The notes: a model not told the origin generated them from the letters alone. A DNA stretch of 64,000 nt from Lolium rigidum (GCF_022539505.1 NC_061508.1:36636256-36700255), one strand, 5' to 3'; shown: positions 45,401 through 57,287, counted from the stretch's first letter. Made by a program: numbers and translations.

Positions 45401-47476
45401 TTGCTTCTGAATAAGGTTGATTGGATTTTCCGTGAGACAGGTTATTGCTTAATTGTGGCTATTTCATTTATATGGTTCATGGATTGATGCCAGGCTTGTC
45501 TCGACAAGCACTTGCATACTCTGTCAAGCTACGATGATTCCTTGATCATCAGTCTGCTTGTTGGTTGCTTGCTATCCTACTGTCTGTGCCTCTCTAATGC
45601 TTATTCTTGGGCTTGTGTGACACCATAGCTTGTGTTGGTGCATGGTGATGCTTGCTCAAGCATCAACTGATGCTTGCAGTGATCCCTTGGATCAACGGCA
45701 AGATCTTGGTGCTTTGATTACTCGTCTTGTTTCCTTTATCTGTACCTCCTTGCTTTATTAGATGGATAAATGATGTGAGCTGCTTGCGGTTGTGATCATC
45801 CTATGATTTGAGACAGGGGCTAGATGGATGCCAACCACTGGTTGGGTACCCTAGCCCACTACTGAACCCTCTGGGTGATGATGTATGTGTTGGGTTTGGT
45901 GGTTTGGTTGTTTTGGTGGTTGAGGTGGCCTCAACAGCCATTCTTGGCTGCTCTGGAAGCTCCCACCCATGTTGGCTGGCTATGGCTTGATGAATACATC
46001 ACTGGACAATCCCTTGTTGGATTTCCAGTGAGCTTTCTTGTTGACAAACAAAGAAAATAGGCACGGATTGCCTATACGTACGATGGTATTACTAGTCTGT
46101 AGGTGATAGGTAACTTGGGCTAGGCTAGGCGTGAATCCATCCTTTGCTTGGATTTCCCTAGTTGTGCCACTGGTTTGACATAACTAGTGTTCCCTTGGAT
46201 GATTTCCTATTGGCCTCTCCCTCTTTGCTTGCACCAAATGGCTAGTAGCCAAGTGATGATTCAAATAGGGTTCTACCCTTCTTTTGCTTCGTGGCTTATG
46301 CATATGCTTGGATTTGTATGAGCAAAACTTTGCTTGCTCATGATTTATTGGTATACCTCTCTCCGGCTCCTAGTAATTTGTGTGCTTGATGTAGAGGATT
46401 GCTTCGGTTGATGATCAAAGCTTGCCCTGCTCCTCTCGGCTAGGCGATGCTTGATCTATTCCATGATTTGTTGCTCAGCGGCAAGCGGTTCTTGGTGGAG
46501 CTGTCTCGCGGTGGGTTTTGGCTAGCTATGTGTTCTTCCTGTTCTTGAGTTCTTACCACGGGAGATTACGCCGATGATCGGCTAGGGTTTCTTTGGTGAA
46601 AAAGCTTTTATACCATCCGAGTACCCTGCTTCATTGGTCGACAGACACAACCATGTCACTTAGGTGACTCTCCCTGGTCTGTGTGTGTTGTGAGACATGC
46701 AACTATCCACGTGAGCTGCTGTGTGCTTCACGAGGTTGGGACTTGGTCCTTTGGCTTGACACCCGGCGGTGTTTGAGTTATCCTCTCAATTTGATCATAT
46801 TTGCTAACCTTGCCAAGTGGTTTTACCACTTGGCATAATCCCTATTTTCTTGTCTTTGTTGTCTTACTATGCAAGTTTAAGGAAATGATCAAAAAGTTCA
46901 ATCAAGTGATGTCCAAGAAAATCATGAAGATTTTCTTATCTAGTTTAGCCATTTACAATATCTTTGTAATTTTCATTTTCTATTTTTCTATTTATTCAAT
47001 TCTTGTAATGTGTTGTAATATTTTATATTTCAATTCTGGATATTGTAAAGACAATGTATCTTGTGTGAATATTAATAAAGCTCAAAGTTTCCCTAATGAG
47101 CTTTACTAAATAAATGTAATGTTTATATTCTTGATTATTCATATTTGTTTAATGAATTACCTCAATTTTGAATTATGAGATATTCATATGATGTTTAAAT
47201 TTGAAATTCAAAAGTTCTTGTGTTTGAATTCAATCATGCAACTTAAGTTGTAATGCAATACTCTCCTCTCTTCTCAAAACCCTAATTTAGTTCGGTGAGT
47301 TGCAAGTTTGTCGCACTCTCGAAACCCTAACCCTGTAAGGTGTCGAGAGAGAAACTTGTCCCCCTTCGATGCGGTTTTTTGTTTAAAAGCGCGAAATTTC
47401 CCCGAAATTTACTATGCAATGCACATCCCTTTCTAAAATCTACCCCTCGATCGTCTCTAAACACTGGGACATTACA
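42450..47476 (-). repeat. LTR B (5' LTR) of the chromodomain element, 5.0 kb
   Basis: It has the same termini as LTR A. Differences are numerous but clustered in CTG/CG and CAG/CGG contexts, so an age estimate from their divergence would be unreliable. Confidence 0.93.
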
Positions 47477-48166
47477 GCCTTTCCCCCTTAAAGAAAACTT
47501 CGTCCCGAAGTTGTGGTTGTAATACTCGAACAGCTCGGGGTATGTTTTCCTCAGGTCTTCTTCCTTTTCCCAGGTGGCTTCCCTCTCGGGATGATGCTTC
47601 CATTGTATCTTGCAGTACTTGATAGCTTTATTTCTGAGTTGTTTCCAGCTCTCCTCGAGAATCTTAGCTGGCTTCTCGATGTAAGTCAAATCTGGTTGTA
47701 ACTCGAGCTCTGCATGTGATATTGGCTCATCTGGGGTCTTTAAGCATTTCCTGAGTTGCGACACATGGAATACATTGTGAACTTGTGCCAGCCTTCCCGG
47801 TAGATCCAATTCAAAGGCTAAACCTCGGTTCTGACTCAGTATCTTGAAGGGTCCTATATATCTAGGACTGAGCTTTCCTTTTACTCCAAACCTCTGGAGT
47901 CCTTTCATCGGGCTCACCTTAAGGTATACCATGTCTCCAACTTGTGGCTCCCATGTTCTTCTCTTCGATCTGCGTAACTCTTTTGCTGGCTCGGGCTATC
48001 TTCGAGTCTATCTCTTATAATGTCAATGATGTGTTGCTTTTCCTTGACATAATCAGGGTTAAACTCCTTGCTTGCTCCAGCTTCATACCAACATATCGGT
48101 GATCTACACTTCCTTCCATACAGAGCTTCAAATGGTGCCATCTTGATGCTGCTTTGGTAACTATTG
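47477..48166 (-). pseudogene. Second, truncated copy of integrase C-terminus and chromodomain
   Basis: It is the counterpart of 36275-36965. The frame 48219-47914 contains FEALYGRKCRSPICWYE, the family-typical sequence that is shifted out of frame in the other copy. The frame 47932-47327 carries the linker, chromodomain and purine tract, then reads on into LTR B because of a frame difference. It ends at about 48166, where Tat integrase sequence begins without an LTR. Confidence 0.88.
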
Positions 48167-49330
48167 TTCAAGCCAGGCAGATTGAGAGAAGGGCCAAGGC
48201 CTATACAATCATCAACCACGAGCTGTACAAACGCAGCGTAAGTGGGGTGCTCCAGCGGTGCGTCGAGCCGGCTGAAGGGATTGAACTCCTACGGGAAATC
48301 CATCGGGGTGAGTGCGGCCACCACGCCTCCTCCCGAGCCATAGTGGCCAAAGCCTTCGGCACGGTTTTCTCGGCCGATTGCGCTCGGAGACGCAGAAGAA
48401 TTGGTGAAGAAGTGCAACGGCTGCCAACGCTTTGCCAAGCAAAAGCACACGCCGGCTTCCGCCTTGAAGACCATCCCCATTACACGGCCGTTCGCCGTAT
48501 GGGGCTTGGATATGGTGGGCCCATTCAAAACAGCCCGAGGCGGCATGACTCACCTCTTGGTGATGATTGATAAATTCACTAAGTGGATCGAAGCCAAGCC
48601 AATCAAGAAGCTGGACGGCTCCACAGCCGTCACATTCCTCAAGGAAATAATCGTGAGATACGGCTACCCCCATAGCATCATCACCGACAACGGCGGCAAC
48701 TTCGCCGAGGGCATTTTCAAACGCTATTGTGGGGAGATGGGGATCCGAATGGACCTATCGTCCGTGGCGCACCCGGAGTCAAACGGCCAAGTGGAGAAAG
48801 CAAACGGCTTGATCCTAGCCGGCATCCGGCCCCGGCTGGTGGAGCCGCTTGAGCGCTCAGCCGGCTGCTGGATCGAAGAGCTGCCCAACGTGCTATGGAG
48901 CCTGCGCACGACGCCAAACCGCTCAGTCGGCTTCACACCCTTTTTCCTCGTATACGGGGCCGAAGCCGTCCTGCCGACTGATATCGAGCACGACGCGCCA
49001 AGGATCAAGCTCTACACGAGGCGAAGCCAAAGAAGCTCGTGAAGATGGAGTCGACCTGGTTGAAGAGGTCCGGCTAATGGCCGAGTCCAGGTCTACCGTA
49101 TACCGAGCAAAGCCTCCGACGCTATCACAGCCGGAAGGTCCGAGTCCTTAGCATTCCGAGAAGGAGACCTAGTGCTCCGGCTGATCCAACGGACAGCCGG
49201 ACAACATCAACTCGTCATCCCCATGGGAGGGTCCCTTCATCGTGAGCAAGGCGGTAGGCAATGATTCCTATTATCTCATAGATGCCCAAGAGGCTAAGAA
49301 AAACAAGGCAAACAAAAGCGACGAGGAGAC
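48167..49330 (+). pseudogene. Tat element integrase, 5' part lost
   Basis: The frame resumes at ARQIERRAKAYTIIN, so the stretch linking the second RNase H to integrase is missing from this copy. The zinc region gives HRGECGHHASS and, after a frame change near 48370, KKCNGCQRFAKQKH. The core has GLDMVGPFKTARGG (D), ITDNGGNFAEGIF (D) and GQVEKANGLILAG (E), then WSLRTTPNRSVGFTPFFLVYG. The C-terminal part beyond 49042 is broken. Integrase would join element DNA to the genome, but this copy cannot be made as one protein. Confidence 0.85.
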
Positions 49331-49972
49331 TAAACGTCCACGGAATGTCAGGTTGCTTCGACCATTTTATACTTGAAAGCAGGAATGTATGTATCCCTTG
49401 TACCCCTTTTGTAAGCTATGAAAAAGTAAGCGCCAAGAGCGCCGATTTCGAAAAGTTTTTCGCGTACTCTATTGTTTTCGCCAATTGGCTAACACCCTCT
49501 CACGCGGCCGGCTTAGTAACGTGATCCGGTTTCCGACAGCCGGCTTCCGACCAGCTACAAACCGCAACCCGACTGTCCGGCTGGCGGGAGTAAGTGCCTA
49601 GGGAGCCGGCACGCGAAAGATGGCTAAGGGAAAGAGTGAAAGCGAATTGTTCCTTGCACAACTTTTCATAAAAGTGCCGGATTGCCGAACTCGACTCGTT
49701 CGACTGAAATACTATCGGCCTCACCCAGCGGCACGCTCTTGATCCGGCGACGACCGCAAGTCGGACGTACGACCGGCAAGAGCACAGATAAAGAGTGGGG
49801 CGGATGGGAAAAAGCGAACAAGTTGGAAGAAAGCAAGCCGGCACACAAATGATTAAACAAACACATTAAAGTGTGCCCTAATAAAAGGATAATAATATTG
49901 TCTTACATATGCACCCGGCATCCCGGGGATTTAACAAATTGTCTTGCAAAAGCATGAACTAACAGGAAAAAG
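49331..49972 (+). other. Spacer between Tat integrase and the antisense gene
   Basis: There is no domain. It probably holds the pol 3' end and the polyadenylation region of the antisense gene on the other strand. Confidence 0.45.
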
Positions 49973-52900
49973 CTAAACACCGGCAGGATCAGGACCAGCC
50001 GGAGGAGCATCAGCAGAGCCGGCTGCCGGGTCATCCTCAGGCACATCGTCCACCTCCTCATCCTCAGCCTCCTCCTCCTCGTCGTCAGACGGCGGGTTCG
50101 GGTCCGCGATAAAGATGGCCTTGTCGACGAAGTCGGCAATGGCGCAGGCACGGGCGAGCCGGGCGGTTTTGTTCTCCACTGGGAGCTTGTCCTCCACGTC
50201 GGCGCGCCGGTACTCCAACTGGTCCAGGCTAACCTCGTTATACCAGGAGAGCACAAACGACAGCGCCATATCAGCTCCGGCGCGCGCGGCCGACTCCTTC
50301 CAGCCCAGGAAGCGGTCGGGAGCCCTATCCAGCCAGGCGATGAGGTTGGAGAGGTCTTGCGGCAGCGTCTCCGTCGGCCACAGCAGCCGGATCAGCTCTT
50401 CCGCCGCCTTCCGCAGCTCCCAGCCAAGCTTGGTGATTGGCTCCACACGGGCGGCCATGGACGACAAATAATCATCCATGGTGAAGCAATCAGAGCTCTG
50501 CTCCCCAGTGGCCTGCCGGCGCTCCTCCCGCGCCCTGCCAACAGCCGCTAACGCCGCCTCCTGCGCCTCAGGGAAGGCCGCTGCAAAGAAGAAACACATC
50601 AGAAATCCGTTGAAGCCGGAAATAGCCGAAAAATACAAATTTTCGAAGTCCTAAAGTAAGCCTGGCGGCAGCCGGCAAAAACCGACTGCCCCCAGCCTGA
50701 AGATGGAGATTTCGAAGCTCTAAAAAGTAAGCCTGGCGGCAGCCGGCAAGAACCGACTGCCCCCAGCCTGAAGATGGAGATTTCTAAGTAAAAAAAAAAA
50801 GCCTGGCGGCAGCCGGCAAGAACCGACTGCCCCCAGCCCGAAGATGGAGATATCGGAAAAATCAAAGTTTCTGCCGCCGGCTGCCAACCTAAGCCGGCAG
50901 CCGACGGCCGAAAGCCGGCAAAGGGGAAGGATAGGAAAAAAATATAAGGACTCACCCGCTAAGCCGCGGTCGAGCTGGCTAATCTCATCCACCCACCTCT
51001 TGGTGGTGGCCGACAGCTCATTGGACTTGGTGGTCACCTCTTCAAGAAGCGCAAGCCGTTGCCGCTCCACCTCCTCCAGCCGCTTGCTCAGGCCCTCCAG
51101 CTTCTCCTCCCCGTCCTTCTTGAGGGCGGCAAGTTCCTTGAGGTGGTTAGCCTCAAGAAGGCGCAGCCGTTTCAGCTCCCCATCGGCCACCTTCGGCTTG
51201 GCGACGGCAGCCCGGTTCGCTTCCTCGCTTACGGCGCATTGGGCACGGGCGACTCGGAGGTCCGACTCCGGCTGCGGGATCCGGGCGGCCTCGGCGCAAG
51301 CCGGCAAAAACAAGCCGTCAGAAAAAAGAAACTTAACAGAAAAAGAGCAAGTCAAAAGAAAGAAAGCCTTACCCTTGGCAGCCTCCAGCTCGCGGGCCAA
51401 GCCGGCCCGCTCAATCTTGGCCTTGTGGTAGCTAGTCACCACTTTGTTGTACAAAACGGTGCGTCGCTCCGCAACCACCTGAAAGAAATAATCAGATATC
51501 CAGAAGAAACCCGGACCGGCTCCAAGCAGCCGGCCCATGCCTCGGAGGGCTACCAGGATAACAACAGAATTGCAAAAATGAGAAGACACATACCTTGTCA
51601 GCATCCTCCAGCGTTGCTAGCTGGGCAAGGGTCTCAGCGGCCTTGGCCTTGAGGCTGCCGCGGAAGCCAGAAAAGAACATCTTCATGAGCGCCACGCCTG
51701 GCTGCCCCTCCCGGCTGGTCACCTCGCAGGAATCCGCCTGGTGCCACGCCGCCTCCATGGTGCCAGCCGAGCCCAGGCTAGAGTCGGAGGCAGACGCTAC
51801 GTTAAGCAGTCGGGCGCCTTTGGCCACGTGGAGGCCTTTAGATGGGTCCGACGGGCCCTCCATCCTCACCAGTGCTCGGGAGCCGGTGTCCTTGGCACGT
51901 GCCGGCTCGTCCCTGGCCGGCTCCTCCCTCGTCGGCTCCGAAGATGGAGGCGACGCGGTCGAAGCAGTCGGCCCGGTGGGAGCCGTCGTCTCCGGCGCCT
52001 GAGGCGCTCCTTCCGGGCTGCTCTCCAGCACCACAACATTGGGCGCGGGCCCGCCGACTCCGGTCGCAGGCGGCGCAGCCCCGCCAGCACCAGCTCCGGT
52101 CGCAGGCGGCATGCCCCTGCCGGCTCCGGCCGCCTGCTCCACAATAGGGGCGCGGCGCAGAAACATGTCGTCGATGGTCGGCCGGCGCGCCGACTGACCC
52201 TGGACTCCGCCGCCAGGCGCCGCAGAAGGCGCAGCTGAAGAAGACGCCCCCGCAGAAGGCGGCGTAGCCGCAGGCGGCACGATAACAGCAGGCGGCGTGC
52301 GCGCGCGTGTCGAGGGCTGCGGGGTCGGCTCCCTCCTCTGCCGCCGAAGCGGCGACGTGACGGGAGGAGCCTGCCGAGAGCCGCCTCCCTGGGTAAACTT
52401 TATCGGAGCCCTAGTTGAACAAGCAAGAAAGGATAAATACAAAAAGGAAGGAAAGAAAAGGAATCAAACAACAGAGAAAAAAGAACTCACCCGGCTTGCT
52501 CCGGAACCTTCTTGGGCGCATGTCGGTGCTGCTCTGGCCTTGGCCTCCGGCGCGACCGTGGACCCGCCGATGGCCCGCTTCTTCCCCTTAGGCGCGGAAG
52601 TCGCCGTGCCCGCGGCGGCCTCGTGCGCAGAGGCACCGCAGGGATTGGCCCCGTGCCGGACTCCGCCGGCTCCGCCTGCGCCTGCTCCTGCTCCTGCTCA
52701 TGTTCCGGCGAAGGCGGCGGATTATTCTCCCCCTGGCCGCCTTGGTCCGGCACCTCCGGCAGATCGTCGTCGCCGGCTTGGTCGTCGGCTGGGTCGGCCG
52801 GATCGACATGATCCGGCGTCCAGATCTTCGTCGCCAAGTCGCCATCCTCTATGCCTTGGCGGGTGAAAAGCTGAAAGCAAGACAGGATAAATATCAAGTC

Positions 52901-53821
52901 GGCCACGCAGCCGCAAGCCGGAAGACGGCCAAAACACCAACTTACCAGTTCAGGCGGCTGCTCCCGGTTGTAGGGCGGCAGCCCCCAATCCCAATTCTCC
53001 GGCATGTTGGCCTTGGTGATATTGTTCACCCGGCGAGCAACCTGGGACTTGGAGAGCTCCGCCTTCGACGTCCGGGTCGGGTCAAGCCGGCCGGACATGT
53101 GCCCAATCTTGTGGACGCGCCACTGAAGCGGCAACACCCGGCGCATGACATAGGTGCAGAGGAGGTCCTCGGCGCTCAGCCGGCCTCCCGTGACGCACTC
53201 CCCCAGGAAATCCCACAGGAGGTTCACCTCCGCGTCCGGGTCCGATGACTTGGGGTTGTGGCCCCAGTTGAGCCGGCCGATTGGCGGAGCCGGGTTGTAT
53301 TCCGGCAGGTTGAGCCGGTCGAAGGCCGGGCTCTCGTTCCGCACATAAAAGAAGGACATCTGCCAGTTCTTCACAGAATCCACAGTCGGGATCCGTGGAA
53401 AAGACGTACCCGTGCGAGGATAGAGGGAGGCGGCGCCGCAGGTCCTCAGACGGCCTTCAGTCGTCTGCGCCTTGATGTAGAAGAGCCGGCTCCAGAACTC
53501 CACATCCGGCCACAAGCCGGCGTAGCCTTCCATGAAAGCCACGTAGCAGCTGAGGAGGATGATGGCGTTGGCCGGCAGGTGGTGCGGCTGCAGGCCGAAG
53601 TAGTCGAGGAACCGGCGGAAGAAGTTTGAAGCCGGCAGGCCCAGTCCACGGTCAAGGTGCGCTCCGAAGACCACACGCTCGCCGGGTTCCGGCTGGGGCT
53701 CCATCTCGGTGCCCGGCGCCCTCGTGATCACCCCCGCCGGGATGCGGCGGAGGCGCACGAGCCGCGCGATGTCGTTCTCCCGCATGTAGGAGCCCCTCCA
53801 AGAGCCGCTTGGTTGAGCCAT
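49973..53821 (-). CDS. Antisense multi-exon gene inside the Tat element ('putative gypsy type transposon' protein)
   Basis: Proposed exons are 53821-52946, 52870-52491, 52410-51594, 51478-51373, about 51300-50956 and 50580-49973, about 1,040 residues. Five of six junctions show GT...AG with matching phase; the exon 4/5 junction is unresolved. Residues 51-120 contain LGLPASNFFRRFLDYFGLQ and LSCYVAFMEGYAG, the domain Pfam calls Transposase_28 (putative gypsy type transposon). The middle is Pro/Ala-rich. Exon 5 is a coiled coil (LKKDGEEKLEGLSKRLEEVE) and the tail is acidic (SDDEEEEAEDEEVDD). Antisense ORFs of this type are known in Tat/Ogre-like elements; their role is unknown. A TATA box lies 300 bases upstream. 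No frameshift is needed, unlike in the sense genes. Confidence 0.8.
50661..50870. repeat. Three tandem copies of a ~70-bp unit in an intron of the antisense gene
   Basis: The phrase CCTGGCGGCAGCCGGCAAR recurs at 50661, 50732 and 50802, each followed by ACCGACTGCCCCCAGCC and AAGATGGAGAT. It lies in the intron between 50956 and 50580. Confidence 0.93.
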
Positions 53822-54117
53822 TGAGGACGAGGAAGAAGAAGAAGTCCACGAGAGGCGAAAGGGCGAAGAAGAACCGCTCCTCGCCGGAGGAGATCGCGGT
53901 GGAGAAGAGCGCGCCGTCGACACGCGCGGCCCCGTGGTGCTGGATCGGCGGAGTTGCGGCGGTAGCTCGGCGGAGGAGCGACGGGGCGACCGCTCGCCGA
54001 AGTTCGCCAGGGAATCGGTGGAGTGGCCGCGCCGGATCGGTGGAGAGCTCGAACGAGAGAAAAGGGCGAAGTGGGAGCGCGAGGAAGAAAAAGACGCCTT
54101 GATACCGCTCCGGGGGC

Positions 54118-54124
54118 ATTTATA
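54118..54124 (-). promoter_or_regulatory. TATA box for the antisense gene
   Basis: TATAAAT on the minus strand, in the context GGCTATAAATGCCCCC, with a ~300-base CT- and GC-rich leader before the start at 53821. It is independent of the LTR. Confidence 0.65.
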
Positions 54125-54605
54125 GCCGCCCGACGCGCCAGTTGCGTGGCCACGTGGCGATCGTGGGCCACGTTGGGATTTACTGCGGCCATAACTGCCC
54201 CCACGACGGCTGCGGTTACCGAAAACTGCCGCGCCACTTCCCCACGACCGCACCGGATCCGGGGGAGACATTGATGTGACCAGACGAAACGACGACAGGA
54301 GCCAGCCGTCAGACCCGTCAAGTCGGGCACAAAGCCCGAGGCGGCGGAAACTCCGGCGCTCCCAGTCAGAGCCGGACATTAAAGTTCAAGCCAGCCCGGA
54401 GACATCATCAATACTTGTAAAAAAGCAAAAGCTGCAGGAGCAAAAATGGCGTCCGGCTAGAAGCAGTCGGACGGGGCAAGCCGGATGAGGGCGCAGCCGG
54501 CTGAATGGAAATTCTCAGTCGGCCCCTCCAAGGGCCGCCCAACGCGTTCAGAAGATCTAAGAGCCAGGGAAACCTGCCTAGGTCCCTCTTAACGCAGGAC
54601 CTTGC

Positions 54606-54621
54606 CAGCTTCGGGGGCTAA
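54606..54621 (+). other. Polypurine-like tract before the Tat 3' LTR
   Basis: CAGCTTCGGGGGCTAA directly precedes the LTR start TGTCGGGG; this G-rich form is usual for grass Tat elements. Confidence 0.65.
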
Positions 54622-55511
54622 TGTCGGGGGAAGACCCCGGGTAGGGCAATGGACGCGGAGCAGCCGGCTAGAGGTTGGCCGGCTCGCGGCAAAGGCCGAG
54701 CGAGGAGCGGCCGGGCTGGAGCCGTGGCCGGCTGCCTCGAAGCCGGCTGGCTCTAAATCCTAGTCGGCCCGGCTACGGCCATCCGCGGCTGTGGCTGGGC
54801 CGGCTTCTACAAGCCATATCCGACCGGGGTCTATACCTCGGACCGACTCGAGGCTGGCGAGTGTTGCATGAGAAGGAAGCTCGGGTAGGTGGTCCGGGTT
54901 CAAAGGTCCACGCTGACCTCACTTACCGTAAAGCACGGGGCATTGTAGAGCAACAGTGCCACGCGGCGGACAGGCCATCATCGCCTACGACGGTCCGTAC
55001 CGGCTACAGGACATGATGGCGACAGGGACATCTCCTCACCATGCCGCTGACTCCCTCTGGCGGACGAGACAGGCCACTACGCCTCAACGGCTTCGTGACG
55101 TCAACGCCTCGGGAAGGAGCGGAAGCCGGAGCCGTCCAAGCCGGCCAGTAGACCATAGGGACTTCTATGTAAAGTGCCAGCGCCTATATAAGCTGGGCTA
55201 CCCCCCTCGTGCGGGGGACGATCGATCATTCTTACTTCACTCCAGACTTAGCGCTACTCGAGGAGAGAGACCTTCGTCTACCTTAGCCTCCCCGAGCAGC
55301 CGGACACAGCTCTAGGAGCACCACTGTATTGTGTGACCACTATATACACTCATAGCAGGAGTAGAGGTGTTACCTCCATCGGAGAGCCTCGAACCTGGGT
55401 ACGTCGCCGTGTCGCTCGTGCCCATACCCGCATCCGGATACCGCCGTGAGTCCACTAGGAACCACCTTCGATTAGCCACCCTATGGCATATGCCGTGACA
55501 ATACCACGACA
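54622..55511 (+). repeat. 3' LTR of the Tat element
   Basis: 890 bp, matching the 5' LTR throughout, followed by the AGGAC target duplication and then the rest of the CACTA hairpin arm. Confidence 0.95.
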
Positions 55512-55516
55512 AGGAC

Positions 55517-55578
55517 TCGTTCACGGAACGGCGGCCGGGGAAAGGGGGGCCCATCTACAAAGTATATTGCGGCGTATA
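55517..55578. repeat. Outer end of the CACTA hairpin right arm
   Basis: Reverse complement of 24567-24628, including GGCCGGGGAAAGGGGGGCCC and GCGGCGTATA. It was separated from the rest of the arm by the Tat insertion. Confidence 0.9.
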
Positions 55579-55580
55579 GG

Positions 55581-56218
55581 TGACCAAACATTCTAATCAT
55601 CGGCACTAAAATGGAAGAAAGAGCCAAGTGGTATCTCAACTAGATATCATATGCCTCATACTTTGTTGGTCGAAACAAATATTAACATTTAGGGATGGGG
55701 TCAGCGAGGCCAGGTAGGATGCACAAGAGATTGATATTTGTGCCATCACACCAGGCTCACTGGCCCCACCCCAGAGTGTACAAGTGACCAAACAATTTAA
55801 TCATCGGCACTAAAATGGAAGAAAGGCCAATGCAATTAAGAAGTAGCTAGTATGAACTAAATGGAATGCCTCATACTTTGTCGGTCAAAACAAATATTAA
55901 CATTCGGGGATGGAGTAAGCGAGGCCGGGTAGGATGCACAAGAGATTGATATTTGTGCCATCACACCAGGCTCGCTTGCTCCACCCCTGAGTGTACAAGT
56001 GACCAAACATTCTAATCATCGGCCAATGCAATTAAGAAGTGCCAACTCAAATAATAGACAATTGAATAGTATGAACTAAATGGAATGCCTCATACTTTGT
56101 TGGTCGAAACAAATATTAACATTCAGGGATGGAGTAAGTGAGGCCAGGTAGGATGCACAAGATATTGATATTTGTGCCATCACACCAGGCTCACTTGCTC
56201 CACCCCCGATTGGACGAG
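55581..56218 (+). repeat. Tandem array 1 in CACTA: three ~204-219-bp units
   Basis: Units start TGACCAAACATTCTAATCATCGG at 55581, 55785 and 56000, with a fourth diverged start at 56219. Each contains GAGGCCRGGTAGGATGCACAA and TTTGTGCCATCACACCAGG. Confidence 0.92.
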
Positions 56219-56335
56219 TGATCGACCAACCATCTAATCATCGGCAAGTACAAAAACACCACCAAACCAGCAACCATGGTGACATAAGTCAAGATGCTCA
56301 AACACACATAGCATGCATGGAGAATATGCTCCAAA

Positions 56336-57287
56336 GGGATTATTCACCACTTGGTATATAGACCAAGTGATGCTGGCAAAAGAGAGGCCAATCAAGAACC
56401 AGTAAATCCAGTAAGTGATAGATATGCCTAAACAAGCAACAACACATAGCATATCCCAACTAACCAGATGAGACAAGTCTTGGTAGCCAACTGAATCACC
56501 TAGCACCACCTAGCCTTTTAAAACCATCAGAAACAGTCCATTTTCTTCAAAGGATACCACAGTGGCATTCATTTACATGATCCCCTACTGTGGATATCTC
56601 TATTTTCATCAAAGCCAACAAGAAATAGAAATTTATCATTACTCAGTTGAGTTCAAAACAAAGCTGGGGTACCATAAGGGATTACTCATCACTTGGTAGT
56701 AACCAAGTGATGCTGGCAAGAGAGAGGCCAAGCCTGAGCTAGTCAATCCAGTAGAGATGGATATGCATAAGTAAGCAAGAACACATAGCCTATCCAAGTT
56801 AACCAGATAAAGCCAACCTTGACAGCCAAATTAATAACCTAGCATCACCTAGTCTTTTAAACCATCACAAACTTCCCATTTTCTTCAAAGGATAACACAG
56901 TGGCATTCATTTACATGATACCCTACTGTGGATATCTCTATTTTCATCAAAGCAAACAAGAAATAGAATTTTATCATTACTCAGTTGAGTTCAAAACAAA
57001 GTCGAGGTACCATAAGGGATTACTCATCACTTGGTAGTAACCAAGTGATGTCTGCAAGAGAGAGGCCAAGCCTGAGCTAGTCAATCCAGTAGAGATGGAT
57101 ATGCATAAGTAAGCAAGAACACATAGCCTATCCAAGTTAACCAGATAAAGCCAACCTTGACAGCCAACTTAATAACCTAGCATCACCTAGCCTTTTAAAC
57201 CATCAGAAACTTCCCATTTTCTTCAAAGGATACCACAGTGGCATTCATTTACATGATTCCCTACTGTGAATATCTCTATTTTCACCA
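56336..57287 (+). repeat. Tandem array 2 in CACTA: ~340-bp units
   Basis: Units start GGGATTAYTCAYCACTTGG at 56336, 56678 and 57016, the third incomplete. Each begins with a small hairpin (ATCACTTGGT..ACCAAGTGAT). Confidence 0.92.

Larger units (their letters stand above)
31252..48166 (-). mobile_element. Chromodomain gypsy (Tekay/Del-like) retrotransposon, LTR-internal-LTR-partial internal
   Basis: Reading on the minus strand, a 5-kb LTR (47476-42450) is followed by a tRNA-iMet-type primer site and an extra ORF. Gag and pol with chromodomain come next, then a purine tract and a second 5-kb LTR (36274-31252). To the right of the first LTR lies another copy of the 3' end of pol (47477-48166), which ends abruptly in Tat integrase sequence. 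So the block is a tandem of one full unit plus a truncated one, sharing an LTR. GTTGC (31247-31251) would be the left target duplication. Its partner is lost with the truncated end. Confidence 0.9.
25426..55511 (+). mobile_element. Tat-clade gypsy retrotransposon, 30 kb including a nested element
   Basis: Two LTRs (25426-26313 and 54622-55511, TGTCG...CGACA, ~98% alike by eye) are flanked by the 5-bp duplication AGGAC (25421-25425 and 55512-55516). A primer site follows the first LTR and a purine tract precedes the second. Gag, protease, reverse transcriptase, RNase H and a second RNase H lie at 26352-31251, and integrase at 48167-49330. An antisense gene lies between integrase and the 3' LTR, as known for Tat/Ogre-type elements. 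Without the 16.9-kb insert the element is about 13.2 kb. Several frameshifts break gag-pol. Confidence 0.93.
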
